A stretch of 64,000 nt of DNA from Didymella arachidicola (taxonomy: Eukaryota > Ascomycota > Dothideomycetes > Pleosporales > Didymellaceae): positions 1,674,001-1,738,000 of the forward strand of contig CM049993.1 in NCBI GenBank assembly GCA_016630955.3, read 5' to 3'. A program made the translations under genes and the position numbers. Of the stretch, positions 34,682 through 46,966 are shown piece after piece (the first letter of the stretch is position 1; every line of letters begins with the position of its first letter). Below the pieces are notes generated by a model that did not search any database, was not told the DNA's origin, and saw nothing but the letters and a program-made list of their open reading frames with translations.

Positions 34682-36982
34682 GTAGGGTGTCATCTGCTTA
34701 CTATTATAGCCTGAATATCAGGCTGGTTATATAGTGTCGGTCACCAACTAAGTCACCATATGCTTCCATGCACAGAATCTAGCTCTTTCTTTCGTCTGTA
34801 AGTTCTTGGTGCTTGTGGTCCTAATAGACCCTCGCCAGAATCTGTGTCCAGACTCATGGACACAAAATTTTGATCGTGATATGACTGAGAAATATCCGTA
34901 TGCTGTTTGAGAGAGGCATCGGCGGTCCAGACGCCTTTGGACGACGCACTTCGACGAGTTTACTCAAGAATGATCCAGCGTACACATGTCCTGGTATCTA
35001 CTCGATCGAGTCTCTGCTTGCCACGAAACTGATGCACCGTTCTATTGATTCGGGTGTCTCGCCTTTGCCGGCCCCGAACGAGCGACATCCCAGCTCTTAG
35101 CAAAAGGGTCGACAGCGCAGCCCAGCACTGGCTCACATGGCTCCTAAGGGACCAATCGTTATGTCCTTTCTTAATCCTTGCACATTCTCGACAGAGTTCG
35201 CAAGAGAATTTTCTTGGGGAAACGCTTCTTTTCGATAAGTAGACATTGGTTTACAGGACGCATTACGTGAACCACGAGGTGTATGCGGAAGCGTGCGGGC
35301 TCTTTTACAGCCAGAATGAGCTATACTATGACAATAGTCCTCGTTCGGAGCGTTTACAATATTATGTTGCACTGAGTCCCACGTCGCAATTTACCCGATT
35401 AGGCATTTGAGCTATACGCATCGTCGCGCTGTTGCGAGCTTTTGGCACGACCCCATCCTCGCAGCGATCGATTAACTTGCAATATGTTCAGTCTGGGCAC
35501 TCGTCACTCGGTAATTGCCAGCCTTATCTGTGTGTCGCCAGCCTGAAGTCTAAGGTCCCATCACGGAGCGATGCAGATCCACATTCCGTGCTTGAAGCCT
35601 CCTGCTCTGAGACTTTTCCTTCCGTAGTAGTGGTCTCGAAAATCACTGGGCTATACGAATTCCTCTGCTTTTTAAAGTACCACAGGACTCCGTCACTCAA
35701 GTTGGGCGTCGATGTGCTAATGGACTTGTGCCTGGCAGCAACTGCGTGTGAGGCAGATCTGCAGAAGAACACCGCAGAACTGGCCAGCATAGCATGCTCA
35801 AAGTGGCTTGACGCGAGTATTTCCCTTTCTTTGCAACGAGGAACTGACTTCCTTGATTTGAACGCCAGAGAAGGTCCTAGGAGAATGTATCTTTCTAAGG
35901 TCCAGCGCATACGCTTGTTTCTCACGCCATAAGACCTTTGCTGCTAAAGTGCAGGACCACATCTTGCTCGGGACAAGCGATATTGTACTGTTTGACCACG
36001 CGTCTGAACTGCATGACTAGGCCCGCGCGCATCTAGATGAGTGAATAACTCCCACCGGGTTGAGACAGGTGGCTCTCATCGATTTGTTCCTGTTGCTACT
36101 GCATGGGTGCACACCAGCGCATTGGATCTGCCATCAAACATAGCTAACGAACAAGCTCCCAGATCAGGCCTCGAGTGCCGATGTACACGATGCGTTAGGA
36201 TCGGCAGCTCTTGGAATATCAAACACACACGAATAGTATTGTGCTCAAGTTGTGAAAATTATTTTGCGGGATGAGGATCCTTTGGTACCCTTTTCAAAGC
36301 ACTGATACTTGCTTGCACTTACGCGCGCCAGAATTCAGTTGACCACGATCGGCTCCAGAAGAAGGAATTTGTGCATCACGTATTGGAAAGTTGCTGTATC
36401 CTGATCATCGAAATCAATGGCTTTCCAATCACTTTCCACTACTGAATCTGGTGGGCAAAAATTTTGCCGGCACTGATTAGTATTCATTTATTAGGGGAGG
36501 CTACCTAGTCCAAGCCAGGCAAGGGCACCTACCAATTCGACAAAAACACACCTCACTAATCGCGAACTCTCCAAAATAAACAAAGGAAAAGTGCCGTTAC
36601 TCGGAGGAATACAAGACCACGTTTTCTAAACATTTGGGTGCGTAAAGTCTCAGCATGCGAGAGGATCCACTTTTTGAAAGGGGATGTGGTCGGTCGCAGC
36701 GTGAAAATGTTGTGCAGAGCCTGCTTCCCGGGCTAATATTGCACCACACCGAGCGTTTATGATTATCTACAATATCATTGAATAATATCCAGGATGAAAA
36801 GCTCTGCGGTGCTGAATGATATAGGTTTCTGTTGCAGCACTTGAGCCTCACGCTAATCAACGGCTTCTATCAGTCTTCGCAACTTGCAGCCAGAGCAAGC
36901 TTTTGTCACATCTTGCCCCACACAGTATTCTCAGCCCACTAGCCTGTAAGGTACACCTTATTTCTCTGTTTCTTGATAGCAG
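34682..36982. other. No gene recognised; one doubtful frame
   Basis: A short hairpin GTGTCCA...TGGACAC lies near 34844-34864. A 166-codon plus-strand frame at 35432-35932 has no recognised motif. The last few hundred bases should include the promoter of the ABC transporter gene. Confidence 0.35.
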
Positions 36983-39900
36983 ATGGACACCCCATTGTCA
37001 GAAACATCTGGAGTTACGAATGAGAAGGACACAGGCCCATCTACACCAGAGGAGCTCAGGAATGCCGAAACGTGGCCGATCACACGCGATGTAAGACAAC
37101 TGGATGCTCGCATGCGTGCAGATGGCTCAAGGCCCGGCAAGCTTGGTGTGACCTGGCAGGATCTCACAGTGAATGGTGTGAGCAATGATGCCATGTTCAA
37201 CGAGAACGTCCTATCGCAATTCATGCCTTTCGGGAAGAAAGCGGGAAAGATTCCAGACAAGACAACAATAGAGTCGTCTTTCGGCTGCGTCAAGCCTGGA
37301 GAAATGCTCCTAGTTCTCGGTCGACCTGGGGCAGGCTGTACAAGTCTGCTAAGCATACTTGCCAATCGTCGCCTTGGCTATAGCGAAGTGGAAGGGCAAG
37401 TCTGCTTTGGCACCATGAACCATAAGGAAGCGGAGCAGTACCGTGGGCAAATCATCATGAATACTGAGGAGGAGATTTTTTTCCCAGCATTGACTGTCAA
37501 GGACACTATCGATTTCGCTACCCGTCTCAAGGTCCCACACAACCTTCCTCCTGCAGTGAAGGATGCCGACGATTTTGCGCAGATTAACGAAGATTTCTTT
37601 CTGAAGGCCATGAGAATCGAACACACGAAGGATACCAAGGTTGGAGACGCATACATCAGAGGCGTATCTGGAGGCGAGAGGAAGCGTGTGTCCATCGTCG
37701 AATGTCTCGCGACACGCGGCAGTGTCTTTTGTTGGGACAACAGTGTAAGTCTCCTGCAGGACCATTGCCATGGAAACTACTAATGTGACCAGACCCGTGG
37801 CCTTGATGCCAGTACTGCTTTAGACTACACGAAGGCGATGCGAGCCATGACCGATGTTCTCGGACTTACTACAATCGCTACCTTTCACCAGGCTGGTAAT
37901 GGTATCTTCGAGCAGTTCGATAAAGTACTTGTTCTGGATGAAGGGCAACAATTATTTTATGGCCGATGCGAAGATGCCGTACCTTTTATGGAGGAGCTCG
38001 GATTCCACTGTGATCCTGCGGCGAATAAAGCGGACTTCCTGACAGGTATCACGGTTGCGACAGAACGCACGATCAGACAAGGCTATGAAGATCGATTCCC
38101 TCGGTCCGCCAGCGAAATCCGTGCTGCTTACGAACTGTCAGCGATTAAGTCAACCATGCTGGCAGAGTGCGAGTACTCACTTAGCTTCGAAGCACAAGAA
38201 AACACTGCCGCGTTTCAAAGGATGGTCGCTGCAGAGACCGACCCACGGCTCCTGAAGCGCTCTATCACCTCGGCTGGACCTTATACTCAGGTAAAGATAG
38301 TTGTTGTTCGCCAGTTTCAGATTCTCTGAGGAGATAAGGCAACGCTGTTTCTGAAGCAGGGCTCCGCCACTATTCAAGCGTAAGTCACACACTCTACCGA
38401 TGGGCATTTCTAAGACTCCATAGGCTCTTGGGAGGCTCACTGTTCTACAGTGCACCAACGAACTCCGCTGGGCTCTTCCTCAAGAGTGGTGCATTGTTCT
38501 TCTCCCTTCTATACCCGGCGCTCATCGCACTCTCTGAGGTCACGGATTCGTTCACGGTTAGGCCTGTCCTGGCCAAGCATCGATCATTTGCTTTACACCA
38601 CCCTGCCGCATTTGTCTTTGCCCAGGTCGCGACAGACATACCCATCCTTCTTTTTCAGATTACACAATTTGGATTGATTCTGTACTTCATGGTTGGACTG
38701 CGTTACACGGCCGAAGCCTTCTTTACGTTCTGGGCTATCACTTTCGCTGCTGCAATGGCAATGACTGCTCTGTTTCGTTTGATCGGCGCGGCGTTTCCCT
38801 CTTTTGACGCTGCGACAAAAGCGTCAGGACTTGTCATCGTTAGCATGTTCGTCTATATGGGCTACATGATCATCAAACCACTCATGCATCCTTGGCTGGT
38901 CTGGATCTACTGGATCAATCCTATGGCCTATGGGTTTGAAGCCTTGCTTGGCAACGAATTTCACGGACAAGATATTCCTTGCGTCGGTCCCAACATCGTT
39001 CCGAGCGGTGAGAGCTGCCTGCTTGGCGATGGTTCGCAGGCCTGTACTGGGGTCGGCGGTGCACGTCTGGGTGCAGCCAGCGTGACTGGTGATGAGTACC
39101 TCCGGCATCTCGGGTTCAGCCATGGGCATATCTGGCGCAACTTTGGCATACTATGCGCTTGGTGGATCTTCTATGTCGCGTTGACTGTCGTCTTCACGTC
39201 TCGGTGGAAGCAGATGGGTGAAGGTGGACGTGGCCTTCTCATTCCAGAGGAGAAGCGCGGCACGGCGCAGCGTGCTCGTGCAATCGACGTGGAGTCTCAG
39301 CAAAGCAAAGTGCAGCCCAGCGGACATACGTCCAGCTCTGACGTAACGCTGACCAACCAGCTCATCCAAAACACCAGTGTGTTTACCCGGAAGAACCTCA
39401 CATATACGGTCAAAACATCATCCGGCGATCGCGTCTTCTTAGACAATGTACATGGCTACATCAAGCCGGGTATGCTCGGTGCTCTTATGGGTTCGTCAGG
39501 CGCGGGCAAGACGACGCTGCTAGATGTGCTTGCACAGCGCAAGACAGACGGGGTGATCCACGGATCTGTTCAAGTAGACGGCCGCAATCTTCCAGTATCC
39601 TTCCAGCGATCTGCAGGTTATGTCGAGCAGATGGACGTCCACGAGCCGCTGGCTACTGTGCGCAAGGCTCTTGAGTTCTCGGCGTTGTTACGACAGTCTC
39701 GCGACACCCCAAGCGATGAGAAGTTGAGATACGTCGATACCATTGTTGAGCTGCTGCAACTTCAGGACATTGAGAACACCCTTGTGGGCCGACCTGGAGC
39801 TGGACTGTCGGTGGAGCAACGCAAGAGGCTTACTATTGGCGTCGAGCTGGTCGCCAAACCAAGCATTCTGATATTCCTGGACGAACCGACGTCCGGCCTT

Positions 39901-41507
39901 GATGGGCAAGCCGCATTCAGTACGGTGCGCTTCCTGCGCAAGCTGGCCGAAGTCGGTCAGGCTGTCCTTGTTACTATTCACCAACCCTCGGCGCAATTGT
40001 TTGCGCAATTCGACACTCTGCTTTTACTCTCGCGAGGAGGTAAGACTGTGTACTTCGGCGACATTGGCCCAGGTGCAGCTACCATCAAAGACTATTTTGC
40101 GCGTCGAGGAGCACCCTGCCCGAGTGAGACAAACCCAGCGGAACACATGATTGAAGTGGTATCTGGCAGCCTTTCGAAAGATCAGGATTGGAACAAGATC
40201 TGGCTCGAATCACCGGAGTACAATCAGTTCAAGCAAGAGCTCGACAGGATTATCGATGAAGCGGCATCCAAGCCTCCAGGTTACGTAGACGACGGGCACG
40301 CTTTCGCTGCATCTATGTGGGATCAAGTCAAAATCGTCACGCATCGGATGAACAGGAGTCTGTTTCGCAACACCGAGTACATCGACAACAAGTTCATCTT
40401 ACATATTTCGCTACCACTGCTGAATGGATTCACCTTCTGGCAGGTAGGAGACAGTCTAAGCGACTTGCAGCTGCGACTCTTCACCATCTGTGTGCGGGCA
40501 GAGGCATGGCGTAGAAAAGAGGGACTACGTTTTTTCCTATCTAATAAGGGGAAGAGGGAATATACACCCTACAGATGATTATGTAACAGAGCACGTGATG
40601 CTGGCTAACACCATCTTCAACTTCATCTTCGTGGCGCCGGGAGTCATTGCTCAGCTGCAACCGCTGTTCATTGATCGTCGCGATATCTAAGAGACACGCG
40701 AGAAGAAGAGCAAAACGTATCATTGGGCACCATTTGTCACAGGCCTAATTGTGTCCGAGATGCCATACCTTATCATCTGCGCTCTTTTGTACTTTGTGTG
40801 TTGGTACTTCACCGTTGGCTTGCCGACCGAGGCCAAGTACGCCGGCAGCACTTTCTTCGTCGTGGTATGATGACTCTGCTTTCCATGCGTGCGTTTACTG
40901 ACACTTGAACAAGTGTTCTACGAGTTTCTCTATACAGGCATCGGCCAGATGATCGCAGCCTACGCCCCCAACGCGGTCTTCGCCGCACTCACGAACCCGC
41001 TCGTCATTACGACTTTGGTATCCTTCTCCGGCGTCATGGCGCCATACAGCCAGATCCCAGAGTTCTGGAGATATTGGTAGGTTTCAAGTCCAGCACTTCC
41101 CAGCCGCCATTCACTAACAATAGTGCCCTAGGATCTACTATCTCGACCCGTTTAACTACCTCATGTCGTCTCTCCTCATATTCACCTCCTGGTCCGCAAA
41201 GGTATCCTGCAAACCCAGCGAGCTCGCCGTGTTCGACCCGCCGTCCAATCAGACCTGCGGCAAGTACCTCTTCGAGTACCAACAGGGCATCGGCGCCGCC
41301 ACGAACTTGCTCAATCCTGCTGCCACTGCTGGCTGCGAGGTCTGCCAGTACGCAGATGGCGCAGGGTACCTCCGGACACTGAACCTGAAGGAGGAATACT
41401 ATGGGTGGAGGAACGCTGCGATTGTCGTGCTGTTCTGTTGCAGTAGCTATGCGCTTGTGTTTCTGATGATGAAGTTGAGGACCAAGGCTACTAAGCGTGC
41501 TTCGTAA
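36983..41507 (+). pseudogene. PDR-type (ABCG) multidrug ABC transporter, broken
   Basis: Full PDR order is visible: NBD1 with the fungal degenerate Walker A GRPGAGCTSLL, signature VSGGERKRVS and WDNSTRGLDAST across an intron (37745-37792); TMD1 after an intron (38380-38423); NBD2 with GSSGAGKTTLLD, LSVEQRKRLTIG and FLDEPTSGLDG; and TMD2 ending in SSYALVFLMMKLR. Such pumps export drugs and toxins at the plasma membrane. Lesions: TGA at 38327 where ILWGDKAT is normal (Trp lost); a 127-bp block at 40490-40616 splitting LRLFTI from FNFIF; TAA at 40688 in RRDI-ETREKK (a Tyr position); and a frame offset at the intron near 40868-40917. The last intron (41079 to about 41131) still fits. The rest of the sequence is well conserved, so inactivation looks recent. 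Confidence 0.8.
40490..40616. other. 127-bp block with 8-bp flanking repeat inside ABC gene
   Basis: CACCATCT occurs at 40482-40489 and again at 40609-40616. Removing 40490-40616 restores the expected FTIFNFIF. The block begins GT and has a GCTAAC near its end like an intron, but the last two bases are CT, and no AG follows nearby. It is either an insertion with target duplication or an intron that lost its acceptor. Confidence 0.5.
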
Positions 41508-42234
41508 ATGGTTCTTGTGGGTAGAGACTGGTGGTACTTCTTCGCATGGCATTTCCTGATTTGCGCACTATCATGTACATTTTCTTTCTGACTAGAGTTT
41601 TAATTAGCTAATTGGACATCGATTCTTTTCGAACCACTTCCCATCACAGCATATAGCAGCACATGAGATCAACAGAGCACTGCATGACTTACGATATGCA
41701 TCACGCCAAAAACAACCTATGAGCCAACATACTCCGTCACCCATCATCCAGCAACCATACCTACAGCCCGCGCAACACATACTCTCCGCTGTTAGCTTGG
41801 ACAAGTCTATACCACACTAACCCATCCCGCCACCACTCTTAACTGAAGCATTGAGTCGCTACGCGTCACCACCCAGAACAGCTCGGGCTCGATCGCATAA
41901 CATGAGACAGAACGCGTCGTCGCTGAGGTGCAGTGCTCGACGGCTCAGGAAGATTGAAAGAAGGGTAATAATAGCAATATAAATAAAGACTACATACAGT
42001 AAGTGCCTGGTGAATATCCAATCAGCCGGCAAGGTATTGCACCTTGACGGGGTAAGTGCATAAAGACTGATGAAGGATGCAAACATGCCGTGCGAAGAAT
42101 TAAACACGCAAGAGATGCAGACAAAGTATCTAACGATACAGAGAGCGGAAGTCGTCACACTGTCCAAAGAACAGATTCCGCAAGGCGAAGGGCAGAGGCT
42201 AATAAAACAATGAACAGCGAGCCGATCCGCATGT
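41508..42234. other. Spacer between convergent genes, nothing recognised
   Basis: About 730 bp downstream of both neighbours. Short frames only. Confidence 0.45.
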
Positions 42235-44094
42235 CTAGTCGAAAAAGAACGGCTGCACACCATCAATACTATTCCAATTCGACACAAACGCATTATCACC
42301 GCTCCCATCGACAGTCTCTGCGGTCGTGTTCTCCAGATCAGCAAGACTGACATACGTCGCGGGGTGCTGCTGATCCAAGGCGCTGGTGCCGTCGGTAACT
42401 TGCGCGGGTGCGCATTCGTTGGACCAGGTCTCAGGCGCGAAGAGGTTTTCTGTAGATAGGGATGGATCGAGGGGCGTGTAGGCTGAGGTGTTGGCCGTGG
42501 ACCAGATTTCTGGAGAGGCTGCAAGGGCCGGGTGGTTTGCATCCTCTGGTGATGGAGGTGAGAAGTGGTGTGTGTATGCTTGCGGTGTGGACAGCGGAGG
42601 CGATGTTTGCGGTGGCAGCATCTGCGCTGTTGGCACCAAGGTGTGGTGTGTGTTGTATGATCGCGTAGAAGGTACTATTGGAGTCGACATGGCAGCCATT
42701 GAACTTGTTACTGGCGGCATGTACGGCCGGTCCGTGGTTGGAGGAGCAATCGCGATGGCTTGGCGGTAGCCGGTAGGCACTTGCTGTATTGAGATAGTCG
42801 AGTTTTGCAGGGGATGTCGAGAAGCAAGGCGACCGGGCGTGCTGATATGGACTTGCTGTGAAAGCTCAGTAGAGTTGCAAGCCAATCCTGTAGGCATGGG
42901 TGCTTCAAAACGAGGAGTTGTATCTCTAGACATCGGCCTGTCTGGAGTTAAAGTCGAGCGATTCGTCTGTCTTGCACCGGTCCGTCGCCTCGCAGCGGGT
43001 CGCGGATTAGCGTCTGGCATATCTTTTGCTCGGCCTCTTTTGCTATTGCCCTGGCGGTTTTGAACTTTGCGCTGTGCATACGCAATCGGCGCGTTGACAA
43101 ACATCCGGATCTGGCTGGCGGAGTTGACGACGTCCTCGCAGACTGTCTTTTCACGCTCGAGCGCATCGATTATGTACTCCAGGCGATGCGCACAATTAGC
43201 TTCACGGTCTTCTTTCTCGCCTTTGCGATCGTCGTCAACGTAGTCATTATGGTGCCAGCCGCGGAAGCCTTCCTTGACTTGCACAAGGAGGCAATCGAAG
43301 ACTTTGTGAGCAAATGCCTCGACAAGGTCAGACTTGTAGTGAGCGCCCGTGACCCAGCGCTTCATCGCGATGGATCCAGGATTGTCTTGGGCTCGGTCAC
43401 CGCAGATCATGGCATCGTAGATGCGTCCGACGTTGTGCGTGCGATCGCGCTCCACTAGTCCAATGGTATCGTCTTCCTCCGGGGAAATGTAAGGCTGGCG
43501 ACCAAAGCGAGTACTGAAGTGACGATGAGTTCTAGCTGCATCTGTGTCACCGAACAAGCAACGATACGGACTGTATGGTGTTATGCGAGCCTCTGCTGGT
43601 TCTGCCGTGGCGGTTGGTGCGTTCGGCATCGGTGTGAAGACAGACCTGTGGCTTGTGGTGGAGTGAGATCTACGTTGCATATTATATGGCGAAGCAGCAG
43701 TTTCTGAGAGATATTGACCGGTGCTCCTAGCTTCGCGACTTGCGCCGTGGAGTCCAGGAGATTCAGTGTAGTTCATGATGCCACGTCGAGCACCTTCGCT
43801 GTGTTGATGTTGGCTTTGTTGTGGCTGCGTAGCACTTCTTTGACCATCGAATCTGCTGCTCGCAATGCCGTATTGGTTCGATGTGTTTGCTTGGGCGTCG
43901 TCGGCCTCAGCGTTGGAGCCAAAGAAAAGCTGCATGGAAGGACTATCCAAAGCATCGTCAAAACACTCTGAGAAGGTACTCGGCTGGCCTTGTGACGCAA
44001 GGTGCTGTTGAGCAGCCGTAATGGCTGGATATTGAAATTGAAGATCGCTGAACTGTGGAGACTGCGCTTCGTACGCAGACCTTGAGGGCCTCAT
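42235..44094 (-). CDS. Conserved-looking fungal protein of unknown function, 619 aa
   Basis: A single-exon frame of 619 codons. The N-terminal 190 residues are low-complexity (Ser, Gln, Ala, His rich). A compact, probably folded segment lies at about 210-340: VERDRTHNVGRIYDAMICG, GSIAMKRWVTGAHYKSD, AFAHKVFDCLLVQVKEGF, HRLEYIIDALEREKTV, VRNIP-like ending. Then comes a basic stretch (KRGRAKD...ARRRTGARQ), a candidate nuclear localisation signal. The tail is Pro/Thr/Ser-rich and ends in an acidic aromatic motif (DGVQPFFFD), like an activation domain. I recognise no named domain. The layout suggests a nuclear regulator, which is inference. No lesions are seen. Confidence 0.7.
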   Translation of the reverse strand: MRPSRSAYEAQSPQFSDLQFQYPAITAAQQHLASQGQPSTFSECFDDALDSPSMQLFFGSNAEADDAQANTSNQYGIASSRFDGQRSATQPQQSQHQHSEGARRGIMNYTESPGLHGASREARSTGQYLSETAASPYNMQRRSHSTTSHRSVFTPMPNAPTATAEPAEARITPYSPYRCLFGDTDAARTHRHFSTRFGRQPYISPEEDDTIGLVERDRTHNVGRIYDAMICGDRAQDNPGSIAMKRWVTGAHYKSDLVEAFAHKVFDCLLVQVKEGFRGWHHNDYVDDDRKGEKEDREANCAHRLEYIIDALEREKTVCEDVVNSASQIRMFVNAPIAYAQRKVQNRQGNSKRGRAKDMPDANPRPAARRRTGARQTNRSTLTPDRPMSRDTTPRFEAPMPTGLACNSTELSQQVHISTPGRLASRHPLQNSTISIQQVPTGYRQAIAIAPPTTDRPYMPPVTSSMAAMSTPIVPSTRSYNTHHTLVPTAQMLPPQTSPPLSTPQAYTHHFSPPSPEDANHPALAASPEIWSTANTSAYTPLDPSLSTENLFAPETWSNECAPAQVTDGTSALDQQHPATYVSLADLENTTAETVDGSGDNAFVSNWNSIDGVQPFFFD

Positions 44095-45252
44095 GTATGA
44101 GTTTGACTGTCGAGATATGGAGCGAGAATATAGATGTGATACAGAGAGAACGAACCAGGACTGGAATGTCGAGGCTTAAGACTTGTGTGACATGCAACCC
44201 TTGTGAAGAAGCGTTGGCAAGAGGTGGGTTCCTCAAACGTGTGCCCCCTCGTGTGTTGTGAATACACGGCCCTAAACAGACAGCGAACGCCCAGCACCCA
44301 AACCATCGGGCAGCCGTTCTCGAGCCTCCATGGTCATACCGCGCTGGACAGTCGATGGTATTGGGTATTACATCTTGCTGTGACCCCGTGGACGACGGGG
44401 CCTACGAACTGCGAGTGCGATGTCGCAGTGACATGGGTTGTCCATCCACGCATCGTTTGCAGAACCGAGTGACTGGATGTGGAGGAGCCTGATGCAGTAT
44501 TGTCGAATCAGACAGAGACAGATGCACATGCGCTTGGCGAGGCCGTATGACTGCCATTGTTGTTAGAAGTTCGATCGGAGGCGCAGCTGTGAGGTCGAAG
44601 TTGCGACTCTAGAGGCTGCGCAGATGTTCAGGTGTCTAATGCGATGCTTGGCTCCCCACTGTTCAGTCAGGCTGTACCTACCTCAACACACAGTCAACGT
44701 AGACATTTGCCTTCGAACATGGCAAAATGCATGTCATAAGGCCTGGAGAATAGGTATCCTCAAAGCCTAGCGTATCCAACGACTGTTGCGCTCTCTCACG
44801 GTACGCAATGCCTCACCAACTCTCACCATCACCAAATGCAATCCGCGCAAGGCAAATACTCAGCACCGAGTACGGAAAGCATATAACGCGCAACAAGTCC
44901 TCCAGCGCCGACCTTTGCGATGTTGTTTATTCCGCACGTGATTGCGGGTGTCGCGGAGTGCGAGAGATGGGCATGTGATCGGAATCGGAAGGCCTTCCCA
45001 TCAGCCAATCGGAAGCTTCGTGATATTGGTTGTTCCGCGACGCGCCAATAATGCCGCGGTCGTGCTTCCCCGCAATACACGCGATGCTGTTGGTGGTATG
45101 GGTGCGGAGAGGAGGAGAGGTTCCGTCACGGTAGGCGAGGGTTGTGGAGGGGATGTCTTTCCGGGGCCTTGGATTATAAGAAACTGGGCTCTCACCGGCG
45201 CAGTCTATCTTTATTTCACCTGACAAGACTCGACGGAAGTAGACGAAACAAG
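44095..45252. promoter_or_regulatory. Divergent promoter region with three CCAAT boxes
   Basis: A 1.16-kb spacer between divergent genes. CCAAT pentamers occur at 45005-45009 and 45045-45049 and, inverted (ATTGG), at 45025-45029, all within 45 bp. A TATA-like ATTATAAG lies at 45173-45180, 73 bp before the P450 start. CCAAT clusters are bound in fungi by the Hap/CCAAT-binding complex. Binding here is inferred, not shown. Confidence 0.55.
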
Positions 45253-46966
45253 ATGATCTCCACGATTGTGCCTCTGGTCTCTGAGCAGCTCGCCAGCCAC
45301 CCGCTACGCTCGGTGCTGGTGCTTCTGATCCTCACACCCATCACGTACTTGATTGCAAATGAGTATGTGCGCTACACGCGGCGTCTCAAGGGCTTCTCTG
45401 GGCCATGGAGCTGGCCGCTCGTCGGCAACATCCCAGACATCAAGTACAACGCGGCAGAAAAGTATCGCGAGTGGTCCAAGCAGTACGGCGCGGTGTACCA
45501 GATCCAGCTCGGCAATGAGCCTGTCGTCGTGGTCAACAGCGCGGAAGCAGCGCGCAAGATCTTCGGAGGCAACAGCCAGGCACTGAGCTCGAGGCCTGTC
45601 CTCTGGACGTTCCACAAGGTGCTCTCAAACACGGCAGGGACGACGATTGGCACGAGCCCGTTCAACGACAGCCTGAAGAGGAGGAGGAAGGGCGCGGCTT
45701 CGGCGTTGAACAAGCCGAGCATCGCAACGTACATCGAGCACTTGGACCTGGAGACGAAGGATTTCGTCAAGGACGGCTTCGAGGCTGGACGCGCGGGGGC
45801 TGTTGGAGTGGACCCGATGCCGATGATTGAACGACTCTCGCTCTCGCTGTCACTCACGCTGAACTGGGGCACGCGCATGGGCAGCCGCGACGACCCCATG
45901 TTCCACGAGATCACCGAGGTCGAGGCAGCCATCAGCAAGTTCCGCTCGACGACAGGCAACCTGCAGGACTACATTCCCATTCTGCGCCTCAACCCCTTTA
46001 GCGGCGGCACGAAAATGGCCAAGGAGTACCGGTCCCGGCGCGACGTGTACCTGACGAAGCTGAATAATGACCTCGACGAGCGCATGGAGAAGGGCACGCA
46101 CAAACCGTGCATCCAAGCCAACATCATGCAGGACAAAGAAGCCGCGCTCAACAAGGAAGAACTCACCTCGATCAGCCTGACGATGCTGTCAGGCGGCCTC
46201 GACACCATCACAACGCTGGTGCAGTGGAGCGTGGCGCTCCTCGCGCAGCGGCCAGAGGTGCAGAAGAAAGCGCTCACCGAGATCCGCAAGCTGTACACGG
46301 ACGAGCAGCCGCTGGCCGACGCGCAGGACGACCAGAAGTGCGCGTACATTGTGGCGCTTGTGAGGGAGTGTCTGCGGTTCTACACGGTGCTAAGGTTGGC
46401 ACTGCCGCGGGCAACGGTCAAGGATGTCGTGTACGAGGGCAAGCTGATTCCGGCGGGGAGCACCATCTACTTGAATGCGTGGGCGTGTAATATGGGTGAG
46501 TCACTTTGACGTGTCTCTGTCCGATGACGCTCTGATCAGCGAGAAGACGCTGATCAGGATTCTCTCTCTGACCAGCTTTCTCTCTGATGTGCCTCTTCTC
46601 TCCGTTTTGAAATAACTTTAGAAGCTAACGAACACAGACCCAGATGTGTGGACAGACCCAGAGACATTCCGGCCAGAGCGATGGCTCGAAACACCCGAGG
46701 CACCTCTATTCACGTACGGGCTAGGATACAGGATGTGCGCGGGGTCGTTGCTGGCGAACCGCGAGCTGTACCTTGTGTTTTTAAGGATGCTGGGAGCATT
46801 TGAGATTGTGGCGGACAGCGAGGTGGATACGCATCCTGTGCGTGGCAGCGCGGATCCGACGAGCTTGGTGTGCATGTGCAGGCATTACCAGGTGAAGTTT
46901 GTGCCGAGGAATGAGGAGGCGCTCAGAAGGAGTCTGGCGGAGGCGGATGAGCGGTTGGAGGGGTGA
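45253..46966 (+). CDS. CYP504-family P450, phenylacetate hydroxylase-like
   Basis: Exons 45253-46495 and 46638-46966, with a 142-nt intron (GTGAGT...CAG, phase 1), give 523 residues. An N-terminal anchor (VLVLLILTPITYLIA) is followed by GFSGPWSWPLVGNIPD, the I-helix SGGLDTITTLVQW, the K-helix ECLR, FRPERW and the haem loop FTYGLGYRMCAG, then SLLANRELYLVFLRML. The GLGYRMCAGS-LANRELY block is characteristic of CYP504, whose members hydroxylate phenylacetate (PhacA) or its 3-hydroxy derivative (PhacB) and feed the homogentisate pathway. I cannot decide between the A and B subfamilies. No other pathway genes lie in the window. The start Met at 45253 begins MISTIVPLV; the frame is open further upstream, but without family sequence. 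Confidence 0.85.

Noticed and set aside
34844..34864. GTGTCCA...TGGACAC hairpin as a terminator or regulatory site
   Set aside because: A 7-bp stem is expected by chance in this length and has no gene context in a eukaryote.
45372..45959. 195-codon minus-strand frame inside the CYP504 gene
   Set aside because: Antisense shadow of a well-supported P450 exon.
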